Shown in pieces: positions 7,570-15,874 of a DNA stretch of 64,000 nt. The notes under the pieces were generated by a model. That model did not search any database. It worked only from the letters and a program-made list of their open reading frames with translations, and was not told the DNA's origin. A program made the translations under genes and the position numbers. The DNA lies in assembly GCA_948956705.1 (NCBI GenBank), contig CARCZS010000002.1:72276-136275 (forward strand), given 5' to 3'. This DNA comes from an uncultured Phocaeicola sp. (GTDB lineage Bacteria; Bacteroidota; Bacteroidia; Bacteroidales; Bacteroidaceae). The first letter of the stretch is position 1. Each line of letters opens with the position of its first letter.

Positions 7570-8994
7570 ATGGGATTATTAAACATTATTTCTAACGAGG
7601 TAAAGGCGGCTATTGGCTACCAACAAAACTTTGCCGACCTTTTGACGGCTAAGGATGTGACCCGTGCTCTTTCCATGATGAAAGCCCATGCGGAAGAAGC
7701 CGCCAATAATTTACGTGAGTATAAGATTGACACTCACAAAGTGATGGAGCGTAAGGATAGAGCCGTTTACGATAAAAAAGGCAACTTTCTACGTTGGAGT
7801 AAACGGTGGAAAATCCCCATTCCTTACCCTCAATTCATCAATGAAATTTCTTTGGTGTTTCTCTATGGCAGACCCGTAAAATGGCAACAGCTTTCAACGG
7901 GTACGGATTATGCTTTTCAGAACTACAAAGATTGGCTGAATGAAATACATTTCAATGCCAAAGTTAGAGAGGCTAAACGTTTGGCTGGTGCGGAGGGCAT
8001 TTCTGCCATTCTTTACCATGTGTACCGGGATAGTGATAATAAACCATCCCTTTTGCTGAATGTGTTGAGCCGGGAAAACAACGATGATATTTATACCATT
8101 CGTGACCAATACAAACGGATTACCGCTTTTGCGTGGGGTTACTATCTGACAGAGGCAGGCAACAATACCGTTTACCATGTGGATATATACACTAAAGAGA
8201 CTGTATATCGTGCCAAACGTGGCAAAATGGGTTGGGAGGTTGAGATAAAGGATAATCCAATAGGGAAAATTCCCGTGCTGATATTTGAGCAAACGCCCGA
8301 ACATAAGGAGGTGCAACCCATGATTGAACGCTCTGAAATAATGGAAAGCACCGATGCAGATACTAATGACCGCTTTTCTAACCCGGCAATGGTGGCTACT
8401 TCTGAAATCCTCAATAGCTTGCCAAAGTCGGAAGAAGAAGCCAAACTGTTTATTCTCAAAAATGGCGGTGATGTACGCTACCTTACATGGAATGAGGCGA
8501 GCGAAAGCAAAAAGAATGAGTTTGAAAGATTGGATAAACACATTCTTTCAAAGTCTTTCACGCCCAACATTGATTTTGACAATATGAAATCATTAGGCAA
8601 CCTTTCGGCAAAGGCTATACGCAAAGTGATGTTGCTTGCCGTTATCAAGGCAGAACGCCACAAGGAAAAGCACGATGATTATATGAAACGCCACGCTAAT
8701 CTTATGATAGCTATTTTAGGTAATGTGCTTGACTATCGGCATAAGGCTGAATATGATGCCTTGCTGTTAAGGCATGAGTTCCAAGAGCCTTTCGGGGAAG
8801 ATGTGAGCGAATTGCTTGCCGACCTATCTAAGCAATACAATGATGGGGCATTGAGCCGTGAAACCTATGTAGAATTGTCCTACCTTGTAAAAGATGCGAA
8901 ACAAGAAATAGAGCGGCTAAAACAAGAAGAAGCGGAACGGATGGAGCAACAAATGGAGTTAAACAAAATGGACGTTTTCGGAGGGGCTGAATAA
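7570..8994 (+). CDS. Phage portal protein (SPP1 gp6-like)
   Basis: 474 residues, immediately downstream of the large terminase and upstream of the MuF-like head gene, the classical terminase-portal-MuF order. Typical segments include 'FINEISLVFLYGRPVKW' near residue 85, 'IPVLIFEQTPEHKEVQPMIE' in the middle and an acidic helical C-terminus rich in Q and E. It forms the dodecameric ring at the capsid vertex through which DNA passes. The stop overlaps the next start by 1 base. Confidence 0.9.
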   Translation: MGLLNIISNEVKAAIGYQQNFADLLTAKDVTRALSMMKAHAEEAANNLREYKIDTHKVMERKDRAVYDKKGNFLRWSKRWKIPIPYPQFINEISLVFLYGRPVKWQQLSTGTDYAFQNYKDWLNEIHFNAKVREAKRLAGAEGISAILYHVYRDSDNKPSLLLNVLSRENNDDIYTIRDQYKRITAFAWGYYLTEAGNNTVYHVDIYTKETVYRAKRGKMGWEVEIKDNPIGKIPVLIFEQTPEHKEVQPMIERSEIMESTDADTNDRFSNPAMVATSEILNSLPKSEEEAKLFILKNGGDVRYLTWNEASESKKNEFERLDKHILSKSFTPNIDFDNMKSLGNLSAKAIRKVMLLAVIKAERHKEKHDDYMKRHANLMIAILGNVLDYRHKAEYDALLLRHEFQEPFGEDVSELLADLSKQYNDGALSRETYVELSYLVKDAKQEIERLKQEEAERMEQQMELNKMDVFGGAE

Positions 8995-9323
8995 TGGAAA
9001 TAAAGACAAAATACAATGTTGGCGATAAGGTTTGGATTATGCGCAATAATAAGCCGGAGAAAATCCAAATTAGCAATATTGAAGTGGAGGTAATAGGTGA
9101 TGTACCTGTAGGTACTTGTTCCCTTTCGGGGGAGTATTATACCAAAATTATATATGTAGAGGTGCAAAGAAGTGAATATAGAAGTTTTGGTGATAAAGAC
9201 CCAATTTGTAAGCATAATGAATGTAATTGCTTCAATACTAAAAAAGATTTGTTATACAGTTTCTTAGATGATAGCGACTATGGCAAAGAAGAAACAGACA
9301 TCAACGCAGAACTACCATTGTAG
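8994..9323 (+). CDS. Phage hypothetical protein (109 aa)
   Basis: Starts on the last base of the portal gene. A small beta-rich protein, 'YNVGDKVWIMRNNKPEKIQI' at the N-terminus resembling SH3-like barrel openings, with a 'CKHNECNCF' cysteine patch later. Function unknown. Its 3' end overlaps the next small gene by 44 bases. Confidence 0.6.
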   Translation: MEIKTKYNVGDKVWIMRNNKPEKIQISNIEVEVIGDVPVGTCSLSGEYYTKIIYVEVQRSEYRSFGDKDPICKHNECNCFNTKKDLLYSFLDDSDYGKEETDINAELPL

Positions 9324-9453
9324 GGACTGCAAACACGCTTTCGACTTCCACGAATTGAACTGGAAAGGTGAGCCGTTCTTATGCAAATGCCCTTTCCATA
9401 AATACAGCAAGTTTTTAGATAAGGACTATTGCGCCAACTTTAAACTAAAGTAG
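9280..9453 (+). CDS. Small zinc-ribbon-like protein (57 aa)
   Basis: The ATG at 9280 is the likely start, inside the end of the previous gene. The product has 'CRDCKHA', 'CKCPFH' and a later cysteine ('DYCANF'), a probable metal-binding knuckle. It ends 4 bases before the MuF-like gene. Role unknown. Confidence 0.6.
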   Translation: MAKKKQTSTQNYHCRDCKHAFDFHELNWKGEPFLCKCPFHKYSKFLDKDYCANFKLK

Positions 9454-9457
9454 TGGC

Positions 9458-12067
9458 ATGGCAAAGAAGAAGTACATAGACTATAAGAAGATGCAAGCGG
9501 AGCTTTTCAAGAGAACGGAGGGTTACGCTGCCAATGTCCGTATCATCTACCAACAAGTATTTGAGCGAATAATTAACTTGGTAAAGGGTACGGAGTTGGA
9601 GGATGGGAAGCCTTTCTCTTTTGCCGACTATGGGTATAGTGAGGAAGTTACGCCCATTCTTAGGGATATGTACAGCCGTGTTTACCAAATTATCCGGGGC
9701 GGTGTAGAAAAGGAATGGCTTGCATCTAACGAGAATAACGATGCTTTGGTTAAAAGTGTGTTCGGTGAACAATCAATAAAAGATAATCACTTTGCCCGTT
9801 TCTTCAAGCGCAACAAAGAGGCTATGGATGCTTTCTTTGCCCGTAAGAGTGGTGACGGTGGTTTGAATCTCTCTCAAAAGGTTTGGCGATATACGGGTAT
9901 GTTCCGTGATGAGCTGGAAAATACTTTGGATTTGGCGATTGGTGAGGGTGTTCCGGCTAATCGTTTGGCGGCTCAGATAAAGAAGTATCTACAAGACCCC
10001 GATAAGTTTTACAGGCGTTTCCGTATCAAGGTAGGGGAAGATGAGAACGGGCAACCTATCTATGGTAGAAAGTGGAAACGCAGGGTTTGGGACAAAGAAG
10101 CCAACTCCTACAAATGGGTGGATGATAGCCCGAAACATTTTCATCCGGGGCGGGGCGTGTACCGTTCATCCGCACGTAACGCCCAAAGGCTTGCACGGAC
10201 TGAAACCAACATTGCGTATCGTACAGCCGATTTTGAGCGTTGGGCGCAACTCGACTTTGTGGTAGGCATTGAAATCAAGTTATCCAACAATCATCCCGTA
10301 TCTGACATTTGCGATGATTTGAAAGGTGTGTACCCTAAAACATTCTGTTGGAAAGGGTGGCACCCGAATTGCCGTTGCTATCAAGTACCCGTACTGGCAA
10401 AACAAGAAGAATTGGACGAAATGCTGGATAAGATTTTGGACGGGGATAATCCGGCAACGGTGGAATGTGAGGAAAAGGTAAAAGAGCTGCCATCTCAATT
10501 TACCGGGTGGATGCAAGACAATGAGCAACGCATCAAGGATGCAACGGAGAAAGGGACTTTGCCCTACTTCCTACGGGACAATGAAAAGGTTATCTATCCA
10601 CCGACTGCAAAAGAGATAGCGAAAGCCCGGCACGAAGCCCGGACGGAAGCGGAAGCAAATGCCATCCGGCAACGGTGGAATGTGAGAAAAGCGACCTATC
10701 ACTATGGTAATAATATGCTCCGTGTTATGGGTGGTATTTCTGACGTTGATACTACGGCTTTAGCTGAGGCTCTAAAACACCCTGATTTGTCCGCTATCAT
10801 GTTGGAAGCCCGTAAACTGAAAGTTATAGGCAAGGATATTTATTCACTGGGTTACATAGATAGCCCTATGGAGGTGGCTAAAAAGTTCTCTTTAGCCGAT
10901 GCAAAAGCCGTAAACAAGGCGGTTGCTGATAAGCTGGCACAATGGGATAGCCTTTCTTTGGAACAACAATTAAAGAAACTGAATTTTGAAGCATACGACT
11001 TCTTAGGTGGTAACTATCACAATGTACAACAGAAGTACCCAACGTGGCAGGTGTCACAACAAGCCTATGTTAAACAGATTGGCATTGTTCAAGATAAGAT
11101 AGATTGGAAAGCCATCAAGGATAACTATGCCGACCTATCTAAGTTCTCTACCAAGTCCAAGCCTTACCAATCGCTCATTGCACAGCTTGAAAATGCAATC
11201 AACGGCAATGATAAAGCAATGGCACAACAAACCATTACGGAACTCAATGTAAGGAAAGAAAGCATTGAAAAAGCCGCTGCCAAGCGTAAATCAAAAGTAA
11301 AGGAGGTTAAGTTTAAGGATTCCGATTTTACGCAGGAAAGAAAGGATGAGGCGAAATGGTTTATTCATAGTTCAGATGCAAACGATTATTTCTTTGATAA
11401 TGCCGTGGATATGTGGAAACTTGCAAGCACCAATGAAAAGGCGGCTATGTATCAATATACGGCTGGTAGTAGTTATATAACAGAGCCTTTGCGTGCTATT
11501 AAGGGATATTATCACTACTATGGTAGTAGATTGTCCGAAGCTGAAAAGCATATTGCCGATATGACCCAATATATAGCCCGAAGCACACTTAAAGATGATG
11601 TTTGGGTAAAGCGTGACGAAATCAGTGCTTTTGTAAACTATCGGTTTGGGCTGTCTGATTTGGATGCTTATATATCTGACCCGTCTAAGCTTGTTGGCAA
11701 GGTTGGTACGGATGATTCCTTTATGTCGTGTGGTAATTGCCGGAATACGAACTTTGGAAGTAAGCCCGTTTGTCTGAATATCTATTGTCCGAAAGGTACA
11801 CAAATGACCTACGCAGAGCCTTTTTCTGCATTTGGTTCAAGCCATGACAATGGGGACTATTGTCCGGGTAAGAAGTGGAACGGAACTTCTAAGCCTACAA
11901 CAACGGGGGAAAATGAAATCATCCTACAGCGTGGCACTAAATTCAGAATAACCAAAGCTGAATATACAAATGGTAAATGGTATATAGATATGGAAGTTTT
12001 GGAACAAAGCCCAAAAGAGATAAAGGAAATGGTTACTACTTCGATGGGATTCTATTGCAAGTATTGA
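9458..12067 (+). CDS. MuF/SPP1 gp7-type head protein fused to an ADP-ribosyltransferase domain
   Basis: 869 residues, far longer than a plain MuF-type minor head protein (about 250-450). Residues about 100-310 are the MuF domain: 'ARTETNIAYRTADFERW' and the closing 'WHPNCRC'. A long helical middle follows. The last 150 residues fit the R-S-E pattern of arginine-type mono-ADP-ribosyltransferases: R719 in 'DDVWVKRDE', S757 in 'DSFMSCGN' (normally STS), then 'CPKGTQMTYAEPFSAFG', and E818-N-E820 in 'ENEIILQRGTKFRIT' (ExE followed by the usual RGTxF strand). MuF proteins sit near the portal and some carry toxin domains delivered into the cell. Target is unknown. The nearby ADP-ribosylglycohydrolase suggests a matched pair. 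Confidence 0.85.
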   Translation: MAKKKYIDYKKMQAELFKRTEGYAANVRIIYQQVFERIINLVKGTELEDGKPFSFADYGYSEEVTPILRDMYSRVYQIIRGGVEKEWLASNENNDALVKSVFGEQSIKDNHFARFFKRNKEAMDAFFARKSGDGGLNLSQKVWRYTGMFRDELENTLDLAIGEGVPANRLAAQIKKYLQDPDKFYRRFRIKVGEDENGQPIYGRKWKRRVWDKEANSYKWVDDSPKHFHPGRGVYRSSARNAQRLARTETNIAYRTADFERWAQLDFVVGIEIKLSNNHPVSDICDDLKGVYPKTFCWKGWHPNCRCYQVPVLAKQEELDEMLDKILDGDNPATVECEEKVKELPSQFTGWMQDNEQRIKDATEKGTLPYFLRDNEKVIYPPTAKEIAKARHEARTEAEANAIRQRWNVRKATYHYGNNMLRVMGGISDVDTTALAEALKHPDLSAIMLEARKLKVIGKDIYSLGYIDSPMEVAKKFSLADAKAVNKAVADKLAQWDSLSLEQQLKKLNFEAYDFLGGNYHNVQQKYPTWQVSQQAYVKQIGIVQDKIDWKAIKDNYADLSKFSTKSKPYQSLIAQLENAINGNDKAMAQQTITELNVRKESIEKAAAKRKSKVKEVKFKDSDFTQERKDEAKWFIHSSDANDYFFDNAVDMWKLASTNEKAAMYQYTAGSSYITEPLRAIKGYYHYYGSRLSEAEKHIADMTQYIARSTLKDDVWVKRDEISAFVNYRFGLSDLDAYISDPSKLVGKVGTDDSFMSCGNCRNTNFGSKPVCLNIYCPKGTQMTYAEPFSAFGSSHDNGDYCPGKKWNGTSKPTTTGENEIILQRGTKFRITKAEYTNGKWYIDMEVLEQSPKEIKEMVTTSMGFYCKY

Positions 12068-12073
12068 CACAAT

Positions 12074-12105
12074 AAAGGCGCACCGTTACTGATGCGCCTT
12101 TGCTT
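12074..12105. terminator. Bidirectional terminator between convergent genes
   Basis: AAAGGCGCA (12074-12082) and TGCGCCTTT (12093-12101) form a perfect 9-bp stem with a 10-base loop. TTTGCTTTTT follows on the plus strand. It lies 6 bases after the MuF-like gene and just before the end of the convergent minus-strand operon. Confidence 0.85.
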
Positions 12106-12110
12106 TTTGT

Positions 12111-12443
12111 TTAGCCTTTGATATAGGTGGATTGATACAGGTCTTTGAAGCCCTCTATATCCGTCCTTTCGGCATACTTGCAGTATCTATTGAAAAGTAC
12201 CGCTTTCAGTGTGATAGGCACACCATCGTACATTTCAAAGTTGGATAGCCCGGCATTTGTGTACTCTTTTAGGATGGGGGCAATACGTTCACACCCGGCA
12301 TCGCTTGCAAGTTCGGTTTGCTCAGTCCACCATTTTTCACCAAGCCAAAACATTTGTTTGTCGGCTTCTCTGAAAGGGCATTCTTTCTCTCCTTTGTAAT
12401 AGATGCAAAGGTGAGTTAATGAGTTGTTTTTTGTTTTTGTCAT
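12111..12443 (-). CDS. Phage hypothetical protein (110 aa)
   Basis: Last gene of the minus-strand operon that starts at 13742. Contains 'LTHLCIYYKGEKECPF' with two cysteines and an aromatic stretch (FWLGEKWWTEQ), then a helical C-terminus. No family recognised. It starts 10 bases after the end of the ADP-ribosylglycohydrolase gene. Confidence 0.6.
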   Translation of the reverse strand: MTKTKNNSLTHLCIYYKGEKECPFREADKQMFWLGEKWWTEQTELASDAGCERIAPILKEYTNAGLSNFEMYDGVPITLKAVLFNRYCKYAERTDIEGFKDLYQSTYIKG

Positions 12444-12453
12444 AACAACTTGT

Positions 12454-13221
12454 TTAAATTACTTCGATTTTAGTGTTATAGAAGCATCCAATAACATTAC
12501 GCATATCATCAGGAAGTATTCTTAGAGCATTCCAAATGAAACTATCTGGTATGCCCCAAAGTGCTTCTGCCATTGAGCCTACTATTGCCCCTATCGTGTC
12601 GCTATCACCACCCCATGAAATTGCCCGTCTGATTGCATCCTCAAAAGAGGTGCTTACACGAATAATTTTCAAACAAAGCGGCACAGTGCCTTGACACGTT
12701 TCATCAAATATTCCAGCATAATAATCGTTTACCATGAATTGAGGATAGTACGATTGCATTATATTCTCATATACTTTCTGATTGTGGGTTGTCCTCAAAT
12801 AATAAATGGCGTGTGCGACTGCTACAGCTCCTTTAACTCCCTCCGGGTGATTATGGGTTACTATAGCCGTTTTCTCTGCCTCCATCAAAACCTTATCTAA
12901 GTTGTCATAAGCCCATGCAACCGGGGAAACACGCATTGCAGAGCCATTGCCGAAGCTGTTATATGGTTGTGGGTTGTCTGAGGCTATCCAGCGGGCAAAG
13001 CTGCCACCGTATGCCCCTTTCGGATTGGGGTATGCCCTACACCATTGGAGAAACTTTTCTTTGTAGCTTACGCCCGTATTGATTGCATCCGCTACCGCTA
13101 TAGTACAAATTGTATCGTCTGTAAACGTGCTATCCTTTGTGAATAGTTCAAAGTTGTAGTTATCTGTATTGTTGAACTCAAAGCGTGAGCCTACAATATC
13201 GCCTATAATTGCTCCTAACAT
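12454..13221 (-). CDS. ADP-ribosylglycohydrolase (ARH/DraG family)
   Basis: The ATG at 13221 (MLGAIIGDIVGSRFE) is chosen because ARH domains begin with this strand; an upstream ATG at 13314 would add an unrelated tail lying over the preceding gene. 255 residues. Metal-site motifs are all present: 'GDIVGS', 'FTDDT' (paired aspartates), 'GNGSAMRVSP', 'THNHPEG', and 'GGDSDTIGAI' (D-x-D-T). The family hydrolyses ADP-ribose from modified arginine, other side chains or nucleic acids. In this prophage it could reverse the modification made by the MuF-ADP-ribosyltransferase encoded 0.4 kb away, or counter a host ADP-ribosylating defence; both are inference. The operon has a strong consensus promoter. 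Confidence 0.9.
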   Translation of the reverse strand: MLGAIIGDIVGSRFEFNNTDNYNFELFTKDSTFTDDTICTIAVADAINTGVSYKEKFLQWCRAYPNPKGAYGGSFARWIASDNPQPYNSFGNGSAMRVSPVAWAYDNLDKVLMEAEKTAIVTHNHPEGVKGAVAVAHAIYYLRTTHNQKVYENIMQSYYPQFMVNDYYAGIFDETCQGTVPLCLKIIRVSTSFEDAIRRAISWGGDSDTIGAIVGSMAEALWGIPDSFIWNALRILPDDMRNVIGCFYNTKIEVI

Positions 13222-13222
13222 A

Positions 13223-13498
13223 TTACTTGAAATTTTGATTGAAAAAACGCTCTGCTTTAATTCTATGATATTTAGCTTCACGGTACTTATGTTTGTAGTA
13301 CCATCGTGTAACAAATGAAGATTCTGCCAGTTTAATGAGCATTGCAGATTCTCTTAAAAAAAGAGCCGATACAATATGCTTTTCTGTAGATTCTATTGTA
13401 GATGCACAAGCCTTTTGAAAATCTTCTAAAGATTCATTCATGCCCTCAAATGCTTTCAAAAGGGATTTTGTCATTTCTTTCGTAATACATTCATCCAT
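13223..13498 (-). CDS. Phage hypothetical protein (91 aa)
   Basis: The start at 13498 is fixed by AAAGGAGG 7 bases upstream, which lies in the end of the previous gene (8-base overlap). The product is helical (MDECITKEMTKSLLKAFEGM...) with a basic C-terminus. It ends 1 base before the ARH start, so the two are probably co-translated. No family recognised. Confidence 0.6.
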   Translation of the reverse strand: MDECITKEMTKSLLKAFEGMNESLEDFQKACASTIESTEKHIVSALFLRESAMLIKLAESSFVTRWYYKHKYREAKYHRIKAERFFNQNFK

Positions 13499-13742
13499 TG
13501 TTAGCCTCCTTTCTTTTGCCTCTGTTTGATTGCTTAGTATGAAGTGTGCCATACCTAACAATCGCCTTTCTTCCCATGTGTTCACCATTCCTTAAAACAT
13601 TCCAAAGAGATTCTTTAGACACCCCTACTACTTCGGTTGGCAATAGCTCATATATAGCCGTAATGCTTCCAAAGTAGTAGTGACGTTTACCCTTGTATGG
13701 CTCTTTCAATTCTACATGAATAACTTTTCTTTGCTGTTTCAT
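13491..13742 (-). CDS. Phage hypothetical protein (83 aa), operon leader gene
   Basis: First gene of the ARH operon, 7 bases from inverted repeat site C. It is basic: 'HVELKEPYKGKRHYYFGSIT' then 'IYELLPTEVVGVSKESLWNVL' and a lysine/arginine-rich tail. The 'VGVSKESLWNVLRNG' segment resembles a helix-turn-helix of the kind found in small HTH-like or HNH-adaptor proteins, so DNA binding is possible but unproven. Confidence 0.6.
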   Translation of the reverse strand: MKQQRKVIHVELKEPYKGKRHYYFGSITAIYELLPTEVVGVSKESLWNVLRNGEHMGRKAIVRYGTLHTKQSNRGKRKEANNG

Positions 13743-13748
13743 TGCTAT

Positions 13749-13796
13749 ATGTGTTCTATAAACGCAAAATTACTATATTATATTTAATAAAACAAA
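13749..13796 (-). promoter_or_regulatory. Consensus promoter with inverted repeat over the start (site C)
   Basis: Read on the minus strand: TTTG (13796-13793), 20 bases, TAATTTTG (13772-13765), a textbook Bacteroides promoter. The 19-bp inverted repeat ATGTGTTCTATAAACGCAA (13749-13767, plus strand) overlaps the end of the -7 box and the expected transcription start. That geometry suits repression, unlike sites A and F, where the repeat covers the -33 side. Confidence 0.75.
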
Positions 13797-13851
13797 TGTT
13801 TACCGAGTTTATTTTATTATACAAGGTTAATGCGGTCTATCTCCATTGTGT

Positions 13852-14136
13852 TTATCCTTTTATTCGTCCTAAAAAAGACAATTTTAATATATCGCATTCC
13901 AAACCTATAACGGCAAACTCCAACATAGCATTATCATCAGAAAGGTCATTAACCTTTAGAATTGGATAATCTTCTCCGGTACTGGTTACATATCCCTCTT
14001 GTGAAATATCATCTGTTATGTGCTCATCGCTGGTATTACCAAAATATGAATCAAGACTTTTGATGATATGCTTGTTTAAATAATCCTCACTATACACAGA
14101 GGCTATTTTAGCTTGCTTCCTAAGTGCGTACCTCAT
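13852..14136 (-). CDS. Phage hypothetical protein (94 aa)
   Basis: 94 residues starting at 14136 with AAAGGA 9 bases upstream. N-terminal basic helix (MRYALRKQAKIASVY) then an acidic region. No family recognised. Part of the minus-strand accessory block, about 110 bases upstream of the site C promoter. Confidence 0.5.
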   Translation of the reverse strand: MRYALRKQAKIASVYSEDYLNKHIIKSLDSYFGNTSDEHITDDISQEGYVTSTGEDYPILKVNDLSDDNAMLEFAVIGLECDILKLSFLGRIKG

Positions 14137-14158
14137 TCTTCAATTCCTTTCTGATTTA

Positions 14159-14359
14159 TTATGAGGGGGTATACAATTCATATCCATCATCCCAAAGACT
14201 ATCACTGCGAAAATTAAAAAAATCTTCCAAAGAGATACGTACGCCATCTTCTAAAAGAAGAAATCCATTTTCAATAGTCATCCATTCGTCAGAGGAAAAG
14301 AAACGGTGCGTAACCTTCTTACCCTCTTTCATTGCTTGTATAGCTTCTTCTTTACTCAT
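14159..14359 (-). CDS. Small DUF2829/Tad2-like phage protein (66 aa)
   Basis: The opening 'EEAIQAMKEGKKVTHRFFSS' and the ending 'SDSLWDDGYELY' follow the general layout of small phage proteins of the DUF2829 type, in which some members (Tad2) block Thoeris defence by binding its signal molecule. The resemblance is by pattern only and the W and D positions are not exact, so an anti-defence role is a guess. It sits among accessory genes. Confidence 0.45.
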   Translation of the reverse strand: MSKEEAIQAMKEGKKVTHRFFSSDEWMTIENGFLLLEDGVRISLEDFFNFRSDSLWDDGYELYTPS

Positions 14360-14379
14360 ATCTATATTTTTTTTGAATG

Positions 14380-14787
14380 TTATCCATTATACAGCCCAAC
14401 ACTATCACGTTTACTTCTTATCACAACTTTAGCTATCTCATCAATATTAGCACATAAAAGTTCAAAGAATTTTCTTGTACATATACCCTGTTCTTCATGC
14501 GTCATTTGTCTATCAACAACAAAACCTATTGTTTCATCCATGCGGTCAGTTATATTATTTGCTATCCAGTCATGTACATCAAATGTACCTTTCGGGTATT
14601 CATCCTCTAAGCCTCTGATAGTCCACAAGCCGCCATCCATAAGTATGTAATGACACAATATTTTGCTTATATATAAATGCAAATCAGCCCTCTCTCCACT
14701 TCCATAACCGGGCATATTGACAAGAATATATCTACCGATTGTTTTATTTAGTATCATCCATAAAAGATGCTTTTCTCTTTTTGTCAT
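14380..14787 (-). CDS. Phage hypothetical protein (135 aa)
   Basis: The start at 14787 has AAAGGAGC close upstream. Middle section has 'YISKILCHYILMDGGLWTIRG' and 'FDVHDWIANNITDRMDETIG'. Helical overall, no recognised domain. It ends about 20 bases before the next minus-strand gene starts, so it belongs to the same operon as the methyltransferase. Confidence 0.55.
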   Translation of the reverse strand: MTKREKHLLWMILNKTIGRYILVNMPGYGSGERADLHLYISKILCHYILMDGGLWTIRGLEDEYPKGTFDVHDWIANNITDRMDETIGFVVDRQMTHEEQGICTRKFFELLCANIDEIAKVVIRSKRDSVGLYNG

Positions 14788-14809
14788 ATTAGCTCCTTTC
14801 TCTAATTAT

Positions 14810-15874
14810 TTATAACTTTGATAGCCATTGTTCGTAAACTCGTGTAGCCACTTGCGCCATCATAACAGGCGGTACACTCATACCGCAAATGTAGTGCGGT
14901 GAAAAGCCGCAAAAATCGTAGTCTTGCGGGAAAGTAGAAGCGTTGCACACCTCAGATTTTGATAAATACACAGGCTTATTAAAAGGAATCGTGCTGTCTG
15001 CATGAGCCGTAAGCGTGTTGCAAATTTTATCCTCATACAAATAACATTGATTGAAAAATCCTCTTTTGCCTGTCAGCTTCCGATAAGCATTTGACATATC
15101 AATATCCCCATGTGTTCTATTATCAAACATTTCTTTCATGCGCTTGCCGTATGGTTTGCCCATGTAATCCGCAAATTCTCCGTAGCAAATCCCCGGCTCG
15201 TTGAAGTCCATGCTAATATGCGGCTCAACATTGAAGAGGTCAGACACTTTCAAGAAATTCACGCCCAAATCATGCCTAATACATACAAAGAACACCCGGT
15301 TTCGCATTTGTGGTACTCCCATTTTAGAAGCATCAAGTAAGAAGTGTTGGCAATAATACCCAGCATCTTCAAAGTCCTTGTAAATGCGCCTTACATAATC
15401 TATGGCATTACCCATAAGCAAGCCTTTCACATTTTCCGCTATCACAACCTTTGGTTGCAGTGCTTTTGCCAAAGCAATGAAGTCGAAGAAAAGTGTATCA
15501 AGAACTTGTGCCGTTTGCCCCTCTCTGAACACCTTTTCTTTGCCCCAATCCTTTTCACGGTTGCCGGATAAGGAGAAAGTGGAACATGGGGGTGAGCCGT
15601 CCAAAATATCCAAGTTATAAAGTTCGGGCGGTAGCTCTCTCTCTCTCAATTCTCTTATATCCCCTAAAAAATTGAACCGTGGTGCATGGTTGGTTACATA
15701 CACCTGATTCACTTTAGGGTCTATTTCATTGCAACCTATCACATCAAACCCTGCCAACTTGTAGCCCATAGTTGAACCGCCACCACACGCAAAACAAGAA
15801 AACACTTTGCCTTTGTCTTTAGTGAAATTGGCTTCTGCCAGCTTCCAGTTATAAGGGAATTTATGAATTTCCAT
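14810..15874 (-). CDS. DNA (cytosine-5-)-methyltransferase
   Basis: 354 residues with the C5-methylase motifs in order: motif I 'VFSCFACGGGSTMGYKLAGF' (SAM binding), motif IV 'DGSPPCSTFSLSG' with catalytic C97, motif VI 'VVIAENVKGLL', motif VIII 'QMRNRVFFV', and a C-terminal motif X-like segment 'MSVPPVMMAQVA'. The region between VIII and X, which reads the target, is about 110 residues. No restriction enzyme gene is beside it, so it is probably an orphan methylase that protects phage DNA or regulates genes. Start has GAGGAGG upstream and overlaps the previous stop by 1 base. Confidence 0.95.
   Translation of the reverse strand: MEIHKFPYNWKLAEANFTKDKGKVFSCFACGGGSTMGYKLAGFDVIGCNEIDPKVNQVYVTNHAPRFNFLGDIRELRERELPPELYNLDILDGSPPCSTFSLSGNREKDWGKEKVFREGQTAQVLDTLFFDFIALAKALQPKVVIAENVKGLLMGNAIDYVRRIYKDFEDAGYYCQHFLLDASKMGVPQMRNRVFFVCIRHDLGVNFLKVSDLFNVEPHISMDFNEPGICYGEFADYMGKPYGKRMKEMFDNRTHGDIDMSNAYRKLTGKRGFFNQCYLYEDKICNTLTAHADSTIPFNKPVYLSKSEVCNASTFPQDYDFCGFSPHYICGMSVPPVMMAQVATRVYEQWLSKL

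Noticed and set aside
7894..8541. 215-codon minus-strand frame opposite the portal gene
   Set aside because: Antisense to a well-supported essential gene with no family features; a shadow frame. Similar long antisense frames over the terminase, capsid, tape measure and M3 peptidase genes were rejected for the same reason.
13222..13314. Longer start of the ADP-ribosylglycohydrolase at 13314
   Set aside because: The extra 31 residues match nothing in the family and overlap the upstream gene; the family's first strand starts at 13221.
15107..15127. Seventh copy of the phage inverted repeat (ATGTGTTC ... AAACAT)
   Set aside because: It lies within the methylase gene, the spacing is wrong and the right half is incomplete; probably chance.
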